DNA of 64,000 bases from JACNKV01 sp964422145 (GTDB lineage: Bacteria; Fidelibacterota; Marinisomatia; Marinisomatales; JACNKV01). Where the stretch lies: positions 124,001 to 188,000 of the forward strand of contig CAYQZV010000003.1 of NCBI GenBank assembly GCA_964422145.1, written 5' to 3'. The notes under the pieces are model-generated. The model saw nothing but the letters and a program-made list of their open reading frames with translations. It was not told the DNA's origin and did not search any database. Position 1 is the first letter of the stretch; each line of letters opens with the position of its first letter. The position numbers and the translations under genes are program-made. Shown here in pieces: positions 34,832 to 45,441 of this stretch.

Positions 34832-36637
34832 TTACTTAAGCGGTAAAAATGGCCACAGAATCGGAATCATGATCGTCGCAAGAATCCATAATGTGATGCC
34901 GAGTGGAAATCCGACTTTCATGTAATCGGTAAACTTATATCCGCCGGGACCGTAAACCATCAGGTTGGTTTGATATCCAACCGGTGTAATAAACGAAGAA
35001 GAAGCAGCAAAACAAATGGCGAAGACAAAAGGACGCGGATCATATCCTAATTGGATCGATGCGATGATCGCAATTGGGGTCATTATAATTGCAGTAGCTG
35101 CATTTGAAGATACTTCGGTTAAGATCATGGTTACAAGATAGACCGTTGCTAACAATGCATAAGGTCGATAATCATTCGGAAACTGATCAACGAGCCGAAT
35201 GAGCATAGAGCCGATCCAGTCTGCCGTTCCGCTGGTTTGCATCACAATCCCCAACGGGATCAATGCAGCAATCAGGACGATAACCTGCCAATGGATTGCA
35301 TTGTAACTTTCATTGGGAGTGACAATTTTCAGGATCAATAAGAGAATGGCACCAACCAAGACACCCTTTAAAATCGAAATGATGCCTAATGCTGCAAGAA
35401 TCACTGCGCTGATAATAACCACTAAACTCATCCACCAGTATCGAGGTTTTTTTAACGGAGCGTCTAATTCGTCCAGGACTAAAAAATCCCCTGTAGCCGC
35501 CATTTCATTTATCTTTTCTCTCGGACCATAGATCAACAGCGTATCAAATGCCCGCATTACAATATGGGCGATCTTCCGTCTAAAAATAGCTCCTTCACGC
35601 CGAATCGCTAACACAAAACTCCCGAATCTTCTCCTGAAATTGGCTTCCATCAAGCTTCGATCCAATAAAGAGGAATTTTCTGTTAATATACATTCTACCA
35701 AAACGTTATCTGCTTGTGTCAATTCAGTATGGGTTAATTTTTCATCGGTTAAAAGGGCAACTTTCTCTACCTCTTTCATTCTCAGGAAATTATCGATGGC
35801 ACCTTTGACAAACAGAACATCACCCGCTTTTAAAACGGTATTTCGTATATTGGTTGTAATTAGCTGCTTATCCCGCATAATATCCAATACCATCACGTCA
35901 TAATCTTGATTGATCCTTCTCTCCAAACAGGTTTGACCCACGAGCGGAGAGTTATCCATTATCTTTATTTCTGTCAAGTATCCGCCCATATGATAACTTT
36001 TGGTCAAACTGGAGGTAATCGTTCTGGATGGAAGAAATCTATATGCGACAAATAAAACATAGATTAGTCCAACGACGAGACTGATCGCTCCGTATTTTGT
36101 GAATTCAAACATCCCCAACGGTTGAAAATCACCATAGGATATCAAGATTGAGTTCACCAGAAGATTGGTAGACGTACCTACCAATGTGAGGGTTCCGCCC
36201 AATATCGCTGCATAACTTAACGGAATCAGGACTTTCGATGGACTGATATGATATTTATGCGCAAGGCGGATTGTAACCGGCATGAATATCGCAACGATCG
36301 CCGTATTATTGACAATGGCAGATGCAAGAGAGATCGACAGCAGATAAACAGCTAACCCTAATACTTTTGATTGATGGACAAGCCGATTGAGCGTTAGGAT
36401 CAGATACTCTAGAACCCCGGATTTCTGTAAAGCATGACTCAGAATAAACAGGACCGCTATTGTAATCACAGCTGGATTGGAAAAACCGGAAAGGGCTTCT
36501 GCGGGGGTGAGAAAGTTGCTGAGGAATAAAAAGCCCAATAAAGACAACGCGACGACGTCGATCGGCAGGGCTTCTGTTACAAACAGAATAAAAGCCAGCA
36601 GGATAATTCCCAGTACGATGGCGATTTCAAGTGTCAT
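34832..36637 (-). CDS. SLC13/DASS-type permease with two TrkA-C domains
   Basis: 601 residues: an N-terminal half of about five helices with NPAVITIAVLFILSHAL and NNTAIVAIFMPV, two RCK/TrkA-C regulatory domains (about 215-375, GDVLFVKGAIDNF and FDTLLIYGPREKI), and a C-terminal half with SSNAATAIIMTP and SFITPVGYQTNLMV. This layout is that of CitT/SLC13 anion symporters, often sulfate or dicarboxylate transporters. Substrate unknown. Confidence 0.92.
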   Translation of the reverse strand: MTLEIAIVLGIILLAFILFVTEALPIDVVALSLLGFLFLSNFLTPAEALSGFSNPAVITIAVLFILSHALQKSGVLEYLILTLNRLVHQSKVLGLAVYLLSISLASAIVNNTAIVAIFMPVTIRLAHKYHISPSKVLIPLSYAAILGGTLTLVGTSTNLLVNSILISYGDFQPLGMFEFTKYGAISLVVGLIYVLFVAYRFLPSRTITSSLTKSYHMGGYLTEIKIMDNSPLVGQTCLERRINQDYDVMVLDIMRDKQLITTNIRNTVLKAGDVLFVKGAIDNFLRMKEVEKVALLTDEKLTHTELTQADNVLVECILTENSSLLDRSLMEANFRRRFGSFVLAIRREGAIFRRKIAHIVMRAFDTLLIYGPREKINEMAATGDFLVLDELDAPLKKPRYWWMSLVVIISAVILAALGIISILKGVLVGAILLLILKIVTPNESYNAIHWQVIVLIAALIPLGIVMQTSGTADWIGSMLIRLVDQFPNDYRPYALLATVYLVTMILTEVSSNAATAIIMTPIAIIASIQLGYDPRPFVFAICFAASSSFITPVGYQTNLMVYGPGGYKFTDYMKVGFPLGITLWILATIMIPILWPFLPLK

Positions 36638-36775
36638 GGTTTATTCTTCTCAATTTGAATCACTAATATCGGGAATGTAGTAAGAATTACTAATCGGTAA
36701 ACAGAATTCTTTTGTCGCATCTCTGACAAAACAAACGTCATCCAGATACTATCTGAATTCTGATGAATAAAACAG

Positions 36776-38221
36776 TTATTTCAGTAACAACATCTTCCCT
36801 GTTTGCATTCGATCATTCGAAGTGATGGTATACAGATAAATCCCTGACGGAACGTTTTGTCCTGCAGAATTTTCAGCATCCCATTTGAGAGAATACATGC
36901 CGGGATCGGCTTGTCCGTTATAAAGCGTTATGACTTTTTCACCCATGACAGAATAAATGGTTACGTTAATATTTGAAGTGATATCTAAATCGAACTCGAT
37001 ATTTGTTTCAGGATTGAACGGATTTGGATAATTCCCTTTTAATGTAAACTTTTCAGGAATAACATCCGAAATTTCACTATGAAGGAAATCATTATCCGGG
37101 TTATTAATACCAAAGATGGTTTCGTAATGATATTCTAGTACCCCTTCAGGAATCAATATTACTCGGTCATGTCCAAACCCAGCCTCATTATCAATTGCCC
37201 CATTTACTCCGGGAGAAAGTGTATCAATACCATCATACCATGCACCAAACTTCGCCATGAATAAATGATCATGACCAGCCGGTAATACAAACGCACCCGT
37301 AAAGATGTGGTCTCCATCTTCGTCAGTTAAAATTGGCATATCTGCACTCGCTGGATTCTCACAACTGTCTCCGATACAGTCACCCCACGTATACCAACCG
37401 TTCAAATAAGAACCGTTAAATACCAGGGCTTCTGCTTCATGAAGGAATGGCTCCCCAGTGTTAGCATTTAAAACACCATCAATCCACTCAACTGCAAATG
37501 TGATAGTAACATCAAAATCAGGAATAAGTATAGAGGGTGTAATTTCAGGCTCAACCGGGTCAAGAACAATATCATATCCTGTGAATTCAAATACTCTATT
37601 ATCTCCTATCTCCCATCCTGTATTTTCCCAATCTTGATCAGGATTGGCTTTAAACTTCCAATTAACTTCATTACCCACTTCCTCAGTGATTGTAACATCT
37701 ATAACGTATAAGTCTGGATCCACTAAATCCGGTTGAAGAGTATTACCGCCGCCCCAGCCGTTAAAACTGCCACGAACCTCTAACGTGTGAACAGAAGGAT
37801 CAAACCCAACAAAGTTCGTCATATCAGCCTGGAATGTCACAACGCCTATATCATATACTCCAGCACAATCACCGAAATTGACAACAGGGATTATCTCATC
37901 CATCTCACCTACTGTGTAATATCGATTACCGCCCTCTGAACACTCAGAAGGGACAAACTCCTCTAAGCCCCAAGCATTCCCATTCACATATTTGAAGTAT
38001 ACCGTCTCTCCGGGCGTCAATGAAAATGTATACTCATAAACACCGTTTCCATCGTTATCCGTCATTAACGTCGTTGAAGGATCCCAGCCCTGCATGCTGC
38101 CCGCGATATGAACACCGGCTGCACTCACTTCTTCATTCGACATGTCTACCTGAAATGTGACAGCGGTTGCCGAAATTCTGCTTAAAACAATAAATGATAT
38201 ACTTAATAATGTTCTGATCAT
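36776..38221 (-). CDS. Secreted multi-domain protein with Por-type sorting domain
   Basis: 481 residues. A signal peptide (about 1-19) is followed by TFQVDMSNEEVSAAGVHIAGSMQGW, a CBM/E-set-like domain repeated about three times (second near TFQADMTNFVGFDPSVHTLEVRGSFNGW, third near ITFAVEWIDGVLN). The C-terminal 80 residues (LKGNYPNPFNPETNIEFDL to GKMLLLK) are a type A Por/T9SS sorting domain. Outer-membrane surface export or attachment is expected. Exact ligand unknown; starch-binding-like folds are possible. Confidence 0.85.
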   Translation of the reverse strand: MIRTLLSISFIVLSRISATAVTFQVDMSNEEVSAAGVHIAGSMQGWDPSTTLMTDNDGNGVYEYTFSLTPGETVYFKYVNGNAWGLEEFVPSECSEGGNRYYTVGEMDEIIPVVNFGDCAGVYDIGVVTFQADMTNFVGFDPSVHTLEVRGSFNGWGGGNTLQPDLVDPDLYVIDVTITEEVGNEVNWKFKANPDQDWENTGWEIGDNRVFEFTGYDIVLDPVEPEITPSILIPDFDVTITFAVEWIDGVLNANTGEPFLHEAEALVFNGSYLNGWYTWGDCIGDSCENPASADMPILTDEDGDHIFTGAFVLPAGHDHLFMAKFGAWYDGIDTLSPGVNGAIDNEAGFGHDRVILIPEGVLEYHYETIFGINNPDNDFLHSEISDVIPEKFTLKGNYPNPFNPETNIEFDLDITSNINVTIYSVMGEKVITLYNGQADPGMYSLKWDAENSAGQNVPSGIYLYTITSNDRMQTGKMLLLK

Positions 38222-38391
38222 AATTCCCCCGATATATTCAGTTTATTGAAAATTATCTTGATTCAAGTTACATCTAAAACAATATATGTTTAACATAAAC
38301 GATCGTTATAAAATGGAAACTTCTTTTCTTGCTGACGATACCGAAATCTCTCTATCTTTCCCATCAATATAACGAATTTAACGAGAGAATT

Positions 38392-40332
38392 ATGCCAAAC
38401 AAACCTCTTCCTGAAATCACATTAAAAGCTATTTTATTAGGAATTTTATTATCGATGATCCTTGCCGGTGCCAATGCCTATTTAGGTTTATTTGCAGGGA
38501 TGACGGTTTCAGCATCCATTCCGGCTGCTGTTATCTCAATGGGAGTGTTAAAATTATTCCGCAAATCAAATATTCTTGAAAATAATATCGTTCAAACCGC
38601 AGCTTCCGCAGGAGAATCCCTTGCGGCAGGAGTGATCTTCACCATCCCGGCATTGATCCTGATGAATTATTGGGGTGAATTTGGATTTGATCAATATTGG
38701 ATCATCACCGGAATCGCAGCTACCGGAGGAATCGTCGGTGTTTTATTCACAATCCCGCTTAGACGAACGTTGATTATTGAAGAAGAGCTTCAATTTCCGG
38801 AAGGTATCGCCACAGCTGAAGTCTTAAAGTCCGGTGAGAAAGGCTCAACCGGGTTAAAATATCTCGTTTACGCCGGAATTGCCGGAGCGGTATTTAAATT
38901 AGGATCAGAAGCAGCAAAATTATGGGCAGGTATTTTGACAGGTGCCACGCGCATCGGCAACTCCTTTGCCAGCTTCCAATTGAACCTGTCTCCCGCTTTG
39001 ATCTCCGTCGGATATATTGTCGGTTTGAACATTGCTTTGCTCGTGTTTGGCGGTGGAGTTATCGGTCGCTGGGTCTTCCTTCCCATCCTTTCACCTTCTT
39101 ATGTAGATCAGCTGCCGCCGGACGTGGCGATGAATGCGGCTGATTCGGTGAATTGGATCCATAGTAATGTTATCAAATATATCGGAGTTGGATCGATGAT
39201 TGTCGGCGGATTATGGGCTTTGATCAATCTTCGTTCATCGTTAGTGAAGGGAATAAAATCGAGCCTGGATGTTTACAACAAAGTGAAATACGGCGAAAAA
39301 GTGACCGTTGACCGCACAGAAATGGATACGCCCATCGTATGGGTTGGTATTGCTTTACTCTTTTCTCTCATCCCAATATTTGCAATTTACATTACTGTCG
39401 TAAAAAGCATCCCTGTTACAGCATTTATGGCTGTGATCATGCTGTTAGCAGGATTCATTTTCTCGGCAGTGGCTGCCTACATGGCCGGACTGGTCGGATC
39501 TTCCAATAATCCGATCTCCGGAGTGACAATCGCAACCGTTTTATCTTCTTCTATTTTACTCTTTGCTCTGCACAAAGGCGGTGTGGATGTCGGTCCGGCA
39601 GCGGCAATCTTTATCGGTGCGGTTGTGTGTTGTGCAGCTGCGATCGGTGGAGATAACCTTCAAGATTTGAAAACAGGGCAAATCGTCGGGGCGACACCAT
39701 GGAAACAGCAGATTATGCAGGCAATTGGTGTATTATCTAGTTCAATTGTAATGATGCCCGTCCTTTGGATGCTTCATCAACGGTACGGAATTGCATCGGA
39801 TGCACATTTACCTGCAAGCATGCAAGGGAATGCTTTAGAAGCACCGCAAGCCAGTTTAATGTCGAATATTGCGAACGGAGTCTTTAATCAGAATCTCCCA
39901 TGGGACTTAATCATTATGGGATGTTTCCTCGCTGTCGGTATCATTATACTCGATAAAACGTTAGAAAAACGCGGATCAAGTTTCAGAACACCGGTTCTCG
40001 CAGTGGCTGTGGGTCTCTATCTGCCTTTCCATTTGGTTACTCCAATTCTGTTAGGCGGACTTATATCTTTCATCACTACCGGAAAAACCGCGATGCATGA
40101 TGAAAACGATCTAAACCAAAACGGGCTCTTATTTGCTTCCGGACTTATTACCGGTGAAGCTCTGATCGGGATTCTGCTAGCCTTCCCTCTCATGCTGAAC
40201 GAACTGTATGATTTGAGTATTTCAACCGAGTTCTCTTTCTTTGCAGAAGCTCCATTAGGTCCATGGCCGGGCGTTGTTCTTCTTGGCGGGGTTTGCTATT
40301 GGTTATATAAGGTCAGCATGAAAGATAAGTGA
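38392..40332 (+). CDS. OPT-family oligopeptide transporter
   Basis: 646 residues from ATG 38392; an in-frame TTG at 38329 would add an unconserved tail, while MPNKPLPEITLKAILLGILLSMILAGANAYLGLFAGMTVSASIPAAV is the usual OPT opening. About 14-16 helices. Further OPT motifs are AGESLAAGVIFTIPAL, ELQFPEGIATAEVLK and SSNNPISGVTIAT. OPT proteins import oligopeptides or metal chelates. It lies 7 bases upstream of adenosine deaminase. Confidence 0.95.
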   Translation: MPNKPLPEITLKAILLGILLSMILAGANAYLGLFAGMTVSASIPAAVISMGVLKLFRKSNILENNIVQTAASAGESLAAGVIFTIPALILMNYWGEFGFDQYWIITGIAATGGIVGVLFTIPLRRTLIIEEELQFPEGIATAEVLKSGEKGSTGLKYLVYAGIAGAVFKLGSEAAKLWAGILTGATRIGNSFASFQLNLSPALISVGYIVGLNIALLVFGGGVIGRWVFLPILSPSYVDQLPPDVAMNAADSVNWIHSNVIKYIGVGSMIVGGLWALINLRSSLVKGIKSSLDVYNKVKYGEKVTVDRTEMDTPIVWVGIALLFSLIPIFAIYITVVKSIPVTAFMAVIMLLAGFIFSAVAAYMAGLVGSSNNPISGVTIATVLSSSILLFALHKGGVDVGPAAAIFIGAVVCCAAAIGGDNLQDLKTGQIVGATPWKQQIMQAIGVLSSSIVMMPVLWMLHQRYGIASDAHLPASMQGNALEAPQASLMSNIANGVFNQNLPWDLIIMGCFLAVGIIILDKTLEKRGSSFRTPVLAVAVGLYLPFHLVTPILLGGLISFITTGKTAMHDENDLNQNGLLFASGLITGEALIGILLAFPLMLNELYDLSISTEFSFFAEAPLGPWPGVVLLGGVCYWLYKVSMKDK

Positions 40333-40339
40333 GGATATC

Positions 40340-41395
40340 ATGGTTACAAAAGAACTGGTAAAACGACTTCCAAAAGTTGAATTGCACTGCCATCTGGACG
40401 GATCTCTCCGAATTGAGACTCTAATTAATCTTGCGGAATCTGATAAAATAAAACTGCCATCCTATGATCATGATGTTCTTTATAAGTCATTGACATTTAG
40501 AGACAAACGCGGCTCACTTGAAGATTATCTTCAAGCATTTGATGTTACTCTTAGCGTCATGCAGACACCAGAAAGCCTGGAACGAATTGCCTTTGAGTTG
40601 ATTGAAGATGTCGCCAAAGAAAATGTAAAATACATTGAAGTACGGTACTCCCCCATCTTGCATACAAAAGAAGGAATGCACCTCGCTGAAACAATCGATG
40701 CAGTCAAAGCGGGATTAAAACGCGGAGAAAAAGAATTTGGTGTGCGTTCGGGTATCATTGTCTGCGGGATCAGAAACATCTCTCCTGAAACTTCATTGAG
40801 ACTCGCAGATTTGACCGTGCAGTATAAAAACAATGGTGTGGTCGGATTTGACCTCGCCGGAGCTGAAGAAAACTTCCCGGCAAAACATCATCAGGAGGCA
40901 TTTTATCTAATCTTAAATAATAACATTAATGCAACGATCCATGCAGGAGAAGCTTTTGGTCCGGCATCCATTCATCAGGCCGTGCATCATTGCGGGGCTC
41001 ACCGTATCGGTCACGGCACACGGCTTAAAGAGGATATCGATTTGATGAATTACATCAATGATCACCGCATTCCGTTGGAGATCAGCCTAACTTCAAATTG
41101 GCATACTCGGTCGGTGCGATCCTTAAAATATCACCCGTTGAAATTTTATTACGAACATGGATTGCGGGTCACGCTGAGTACAGATAATCGTCTCATCAGC
41201 GACACCACCCTTACGAAAGAATTCATTTTAGCTCATGAACTGTTTGATTATGATTTATTTGATTTCAGGCATTTCATCATTGATGCAGCGAAAAGCGCTT
41301 TCATTCCGCATAATGAACGGAAATCACTTATCCAGTCGATTGCGGATGAACTTGAAAGTGAATTCGGATTAAAATCGGAGTACGTGGAGTACTAA
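40340..41395 (+). CDS. add: Adenosine deaminase
   Basis: Hydrolyses adenosine and deoxyadenosine to inosines. 351 residues: zinc ligands His16/His18 in VELHCHLDGSL, the HAGE motif (THAGEAFGP), GHGTRL, and the acidic STDNRL near 278. LISDTTLTKEF follows as in bacterial ADA, where the second Asp of the classic TDD is Asn. It forms a pair with the OPT transporter (7-base gap), suggesting nucleoside or peptide scavenging. Confidence 0.93.
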   Translation: MVTKELVKRLPKVELHCHLDGSLRIETLINLAESDKIKLPSYDHDVLYKSLTFRDKRGSLEDYLQAFDVTLSVMQTPESLERIAFELIEDVAKENVKYIEVRYSPILHTKEGMHLAETIDAVKAGLKRGEKEFGVRSGIIVCGIRNISPETSLRLADLTVQYKNNGVVGFDLAGAEENFPAKHHQEAFYLILNNNINATIHAGEAFGPASIHQAVHHCGAHRIGHGTRLKEDIDLMNYINDHRIPLEISLTSNWHTRSVRSLKYHPLKFYYEHGLRVTLSTDNRLISDTTLTKEFILAHELFDYDLFDFRHFIIDAAKSAFIPHNERKSLIQSIADELESEFGLKSEYVEY

Positions 41396-41417
41396 AACTG
41401 ACAAGACTCTGGAAGAT

Positions 41418-43856
41418 CTAATGACGGATAACCGTGATCTTACCAAATTCGTATTCACCGCTTTGGTCGTAGACGGATAATAGATAAACACCGCTTCCAA
41501 CCCAATTTCCGTTCTTATCTTTTCCATCCCAACGGATTTGATACCCGTTCTCACCGAGGACACGATCTTTGATATGACGGACCACTTTTCCGGAGATCGT
41601 CATAACCATCAAAGATGATTCATCCATCAATCCGTCAATAATTAATGGTTTGACCGACGGTAAATGGAATGGAGAAGGAAAGATTTTCATCCCTGAATAA
41701 TCTTCTCTGGAATCCGCAAACGGAATTTTAAAAACACTGATTCCATGTTTCGATGTGATATAGGCATGTCCAAGAATAGGATCAAACTCGATATCCGTCA
41801 CTTCACTAGAAAGTAAGAAGGAATTTTCATCTGTAATTCCTTCTACCTGAATTTCAGGATCAAGGTCAGGCCAATATAATCCATTGGCTAATAAAACATG
41901 AATTCCGTCTGCAGGTGATAAGGTCCAAACATTTCCTCGTGGATCAATTTTCAATTTTGATCCCAACCCAAATGAAATACTTGGGAAATAAGAAAGTAAC
42001 GTTCCTGTCGTGGATTTTGGTCCCTGCCGAAGCACGGGTCGCTCAGAAGATCCGCTGAGATCAAAATAGATTAACCCAACACGGGTCAAAGCCCATAAGC
42101 GATTTTGATCAACATCCATCGACCATACGGTATTGTTTCCGGAATCTGCGTCCAAGCTAAGCGACACATTTTGGGGGGGATTCCCGGCGTTATATTGGAT
42201 ATAACTGTATGTTTCCGGATCAGCCGGTGAACCGGTATATTTCAGCATAATAAGCCCGCCGTTTGGAACTGATGGTGAGTGACCGAAATTCTCTGCACCT
42301 TCAAAGGATCCTATCCAAACGCGATTCCATTGGTCTATTGCCAATGTGTTGGGTGTCAGGCTAATAGTTCCTTCAGCATAATATGAGCCCCAATCATCAT
42401 CCGGCGTTCGCACTGAGATCGGTTTTTGATCCTTTCGGCAATAGGTATCGGCGATCCATAGATTTCCATCTCTGTCAAATTCAAGATCTTTCACAACCAT
42501 ATAAGAACTGGAATTATCATTTGTATACCAATAATCTAATCTACTGGTATCAATTAGCGTATAGTTGATGGGATCGTCAATGTCAATAATGACCACTCCT
42601 CCCCCATGCCGAGTGGGTTCCGGGTAGGTCCCGCGAATCGCACAATACACTAATCCGTCCGGTCCTTGCTCAATATCCGCGACGAAACCGCCAAAATCAA
42701 TCGGAAGTGTATCTGCTGCAAATGCATTCGGTTCAAAGGATACATGGATGATCGTATCGTTCCCGGTCGTCTCAACTATATTTCTCCATCCCCATGCTTC
42801 TTTAATCGCTAATCCGAATTTCGAGCCTGCGACAACTCTACCGTCATCCAGGACGGTTACAGCTGAAAATTGATTAGTCAAAGGTGCATTCGGAATATGA
42901 TAATCAAATTTCAATTGATCTTCATTTAAAAACCCAAGACCTGATTTTGTCCCTGCAACAACCGATCCTGAAGCTGTTGCAGATAAAGTAATCAACTGAT
43001 ACTGGGGATAATGGAAAATCCACTCATAGCCCTCTTCTCCGAGTTTGATCATCGCATTAGTTAACCGCCCGATAACCGATCCATCTGGTTTTTGTACGAT
43101 ATCCTGAAAAGCGTAATTCATATAATCCGCTTCGATGGTCAATTCAAACGTCGATACATTCATTCGATACACCATTATATCCGACACAACAATTAATGTG
43201 TCTCCACGGACAGAAAACGCCGATATATTTCCCTCCAATTCAGGGTGTGGAACTGTCCAACTTATCGGATCGGCATCAATCGTCCCTGTATATAGACCAT
43301 GATTTGTTCCTATGAACACACGGTTGTTACTGCTGAGTATCCCTCGAACCGACTCAGAATCCAAAAGCCAGTTAGCTGTAATCAGATCGTTATGCATCCA
43401 TCGCCCATTCTGATACAAAAACTTCTGTATTCCAAAATCTTGATTATTCTTGTATAAAGCAAGTGCAACGGTATCTGCAAACGCAATATCAATAATTTCC
43501 GTCAATCCAAAATCGAAATCATGAACCGAACGGAAATTCACCGGATCATAGACTTGGATGAATCCATCGGGTGTGGCACCGCCAATCCAGAGATTCCCAT
43601 ACGGATCCGCTTGGATGACCTGAAGGTTTGTTCCGAGCAAACCGTCAATATTCGTCAAAATTTGAAAGGACTCATCTTCCATATCGTAGATCAAAACTCC
43701 ACCCTCCGTTGCTGAATAGATCTTTCCGTTCAGTTCAACAACATCAAGTGTAACCAGAGGGGATGTCCATGATTCCCAATCGCCGATTCGGTCAATCCCT
43801 GCGGCTAAAGAGAACATTATAATGATCGATAAATAGTTTTTCAGTGATTTCTTCAT
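41418..43856 (-). CDS. PorZ-like secreted beta-propeller with C-terminal sorting/FlgD-like domain
   Basis: 812 residues with a signal peptide (about 1-20). It opens WESWTSPLVTLDVVELNGKIYSATEGGVLIYD and continues with many propeller repeats of the type GNLWIGG, DGLVYCAIRG and GNLWIADTY, ending in a FlgD-like/type A C-terminal domain (VRWDGKDKNGNWVGSGVYL form, here IRWDGKDKNGNWVGSGVYL). The two-propeller plus C-terminal layout resembles PorZ, the surface component of the T9SS attachment complex. PorZ identity is an inference; a generic two-component-regulator propeller protein is the alternative. Confidence 0.75.
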   Translation of the reverse strand: MKKSLKNYLSIIIMFSLAAGIDRIGDWESWTSPLVTLDVVELNGKIYSATEGGVLIYDMEDESFQILTNIDGLLGTNLQVIQADPYGNLWIGGATPDGFIQVYDPVNFRSVHDFDFGLTEIIDIAFADTVALALYKNNQDFGIQKFLYQNGRWMHNDLITANWLLDSESVRGILSSNNRVFIGTNHGLYTGTIDADPISWTVPHPELEGNISAFSVRGDTLIVVSDIMVYRMNVSTFELTIEADYMNYAFQDIVQKPDGSVIGRLTNAMIKLGEEGYEWIFHYPQYQLITLSATASGSVVAGTKSGLGFLNEDQLKFDYHIPNAPLTNQFSAVTVLDDGRVVAGSKFGLAIKEAWGWRNIVETTGNDTIIHVSFEPNAFAADTLPIDFGGFVADIEQGPDGLVYCAIRGTYPEPTRHGGGVVIIDIDDPINYTLIDTSRLDYWYTNDNSSSYMVVKDLEFDRDGNLWIADTYCRKDQKPISVRTPDDDWGSYYAEGTISLTPNTLAIDQWNRVWIGSFEGAENFGHSPSVPNGGLIMLKYTGSPADPETYSYIQYNAGNPPQNVSLSLDADSGNNTVWSMDVDQNRLWALTRVGLIYFDLSGSSERPVLRQGPKSTTGTLLSYFPSISFGLGSKLKIDPRGNVWTLSPADGIHVLLANGLYWPDLDPEIQVEGITDENSFLLSSEVTDIEFDPILGHAYITSKHGISVFKIPFADSREDYSGMKIFPSPFHLPSVKPLIIDGLMDESSLMVMTISGKVVRHIKDRVLGENGYQIRWDGKDKNGNWVGSGVYLLSVYDQSGEYEFGKITVIRH

Positions 43857-43862
43857 GCTATT

Positions 43863-44924
43863 TTATTGAAAAGGTGCTGGAATGAAACAAAGGATGAAAA
43901 TGACCAAACAAGCGTATCCGATCATGCGGTTTTCTTTGGATAAAGGTTCATCGATATTGTATACAGGCGGATGTTTTAAAGTTCGCATCATGATCAAGAT
44001 CAGCGCACCCCAGATCAACCAGTTTACTGAAAAATAACTGAGAGGGATCAGCAACAATAATGCGATTTTGGCTACTTTCTCATAAGCTCGGCCTAACATT
44101 GCATAAGCAACGTGTCCGCCGTCTAATTGTCCGATTGGTAATAGATTCAACATTGTCACCAGTAACCCGATCCATCCTGCAAATGCTACCGGGTGCAGCA
44201 AAACAGTTTGATTTTCTGATAATCCCGGAAATAGAAGCATCGTGAAAAACTTCATCAAAAGTGAGTCTCCGAGTATTAATCCGATATTTTCAGACGGCAT
44301 CTCTACCACGGTTGAGTTGACTAACCCAATCACCAAAGCCGGAACTGCTACTAAGAATCCGGCAATCGGTCCTGCCGCACCGATTTGAAGCAGGGCATCT
44401 TTGCGATAAATCGGGGATTTAATTTTAATAAACGCACCGAAAGTCCCAATAAATGTGGGTGCGGGAATAAAATACGGCAGCGTCGCATCAACTCCGTACC
44501 GACGGGCAAAATAATAATGTCCGAATTCATGCGTGCCTAAAATCAGCATCAAGGTGGCTGAAAACGGGATGCCTTTTGTTAATTGCACCGGATCGGTGAA
44601 CGGATTGACTCCCGCCATTAATGCCCCGGCTAAAATGGTTGTAAAAATGGTGGCAAAGAACAGCAGAAGGTTTATTCGCGGAATCTTTGGAATTCGAAGA
44701 ACGATCCTATCTTCATCTTCTAAGCGGATATAGACTAAACCATTACTTTGATTTAATTCGTACTTACAGGATTGCGCTTTTAGAATTTTTTCGATTTGGT
44801 TGGTTGATACTTCCTCAGATGGACTTCCGACGATCATCCATGTATCTCCAGATGAGCCTATTTGTTTGGGGAAGAATGATCCTTCCAATGCTTTCAGAAC
44901 AGATTTGACTTCGGTGTCCGTCAC
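43863..44924 (-). CDS. Site-2 protease family membrane metalloprotease
   Basis: 353 residues. A cytoplasmic N-terminal region (about 1-85) is followed by about seven helices. The zinc site is THEFGHYYFARR (HExxH) and the third ligand region is IGQLDGGHVAYAML (LDG). The layout, including PYFIPAPTFIGTFGAFI and GAAGPIAGF, is that of M50/S2P plant-EGY-type proteases. Intramembrane cleavage of signalling or stress proteins is the family role. 6 bases from the propeller gene. Confidence 0.92.
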   Translation of the reverse strand: MTDTEVKSVLKALEGSFFPKQIGSSGDTWMIVGSPSEEVSTNQIEKILKAQSCKYELNQSNGLVYIRLEDEDRIVLRIPKIPRINLLLFFATIFTTILAGALMAGVNPFTDPVQLTKGIPFSATLMLILGTHEFGHYYFARRYGVDATLPYFIPAPTFIGTFGAFIKIKSPIYRKDALLQIGAAGPIAGFLVAVPALVIGLVNSTVVEMPSENIGLILGDSLLMKFFTMLLFPGLSENQTVLLHPVAFAGWIGLLVTMLNLLPIGQLDGGHVAYAMLGRAYEKVAKIALLLLIPLSYFSVNWLIWGALILIMMRTLKHPPVYNIDEPLSKENRMIGYACLVIFILCFIPAPFQ

Positions 44925-44931
44925 AATGACT

Positions 44932-45441
44932 TTATTTATCCCTGTTATGTTTTTTCAATTTGTCGTCCAAGAGGTTCGTTGCGCCTTCTTTTTCTAAATC
45001 CAGCATCAACTGATTGATCCAAAACTTTGTTTCCTGAATATAGGATTCTATCTCTTGGGGCGGCATTTGTTCCCCATACATATTGACGATAATCACAGCC
45101 GAGATCACGGGAATATAAACATGATACGGATCAGCATAAAAATCATCCAGCGATTTTACCAATTCGCGAGTAGTGAGATAATCCACTGTATCAGAGTAGA
45201 GGCTGTCGGCATAAGCTTTTTGATCTGCCCAGTTTTTTAAGTAATAAAATAACCGTCCATCCTGGATGCCGTTCACATAAGCTGCTTTGATGGCATAACC
45301 GGTTTCAGGGTGGTATTCAGCGGTTTGCTCTACCCTTTTCCAGTCTCCTCCGTCCCAAAATAATCTATTCTCCTGACTGAATGATAGGGATACCAGCAAT
45401 CCGAAAATGAGAAGGATGTTTTTTTTGTTCTGTTTAGGCAT
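44932..45441 (-). CDS. Secreted protein of unknown function
   Basis: 169 residues with a signal peptide (about 6-22, ILLIFGLLVSLSFS). The mature part has FWDGGDWKRVEQ and KAAYVNGIQDGRLFYYL at the front, with a helical, acidic C-terminal half ending KKHNRDK. No motif recognised. The start is clear (ATG 45441). It is 7 bases upstream of the site-2 protease gene on the same strand, so the three genes 45441 to 41418 may be one unit with the propeller. Confidence 0.7.
   Translation of the reverse strand: MPKQNKKNILLIFGLLVSLSFSQENRLFWDGGDWKRVEQTAEYHPETGYAIKAAYVNGIQDGRLFYYLKNWADQKAYADSLYSDTVDYLTTRELVKSLDDFYADPYHVYIPVISAVIIVNMYGEQMPPQEIESYIQETKFWINQLMLDLEKEGATNLLDDKLKKHNRDK

Noticed and set aside
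38329..38391. TTG start for the OPT transporter
   Set aside because: ATG at 38392 gives the conserved N-terminus.
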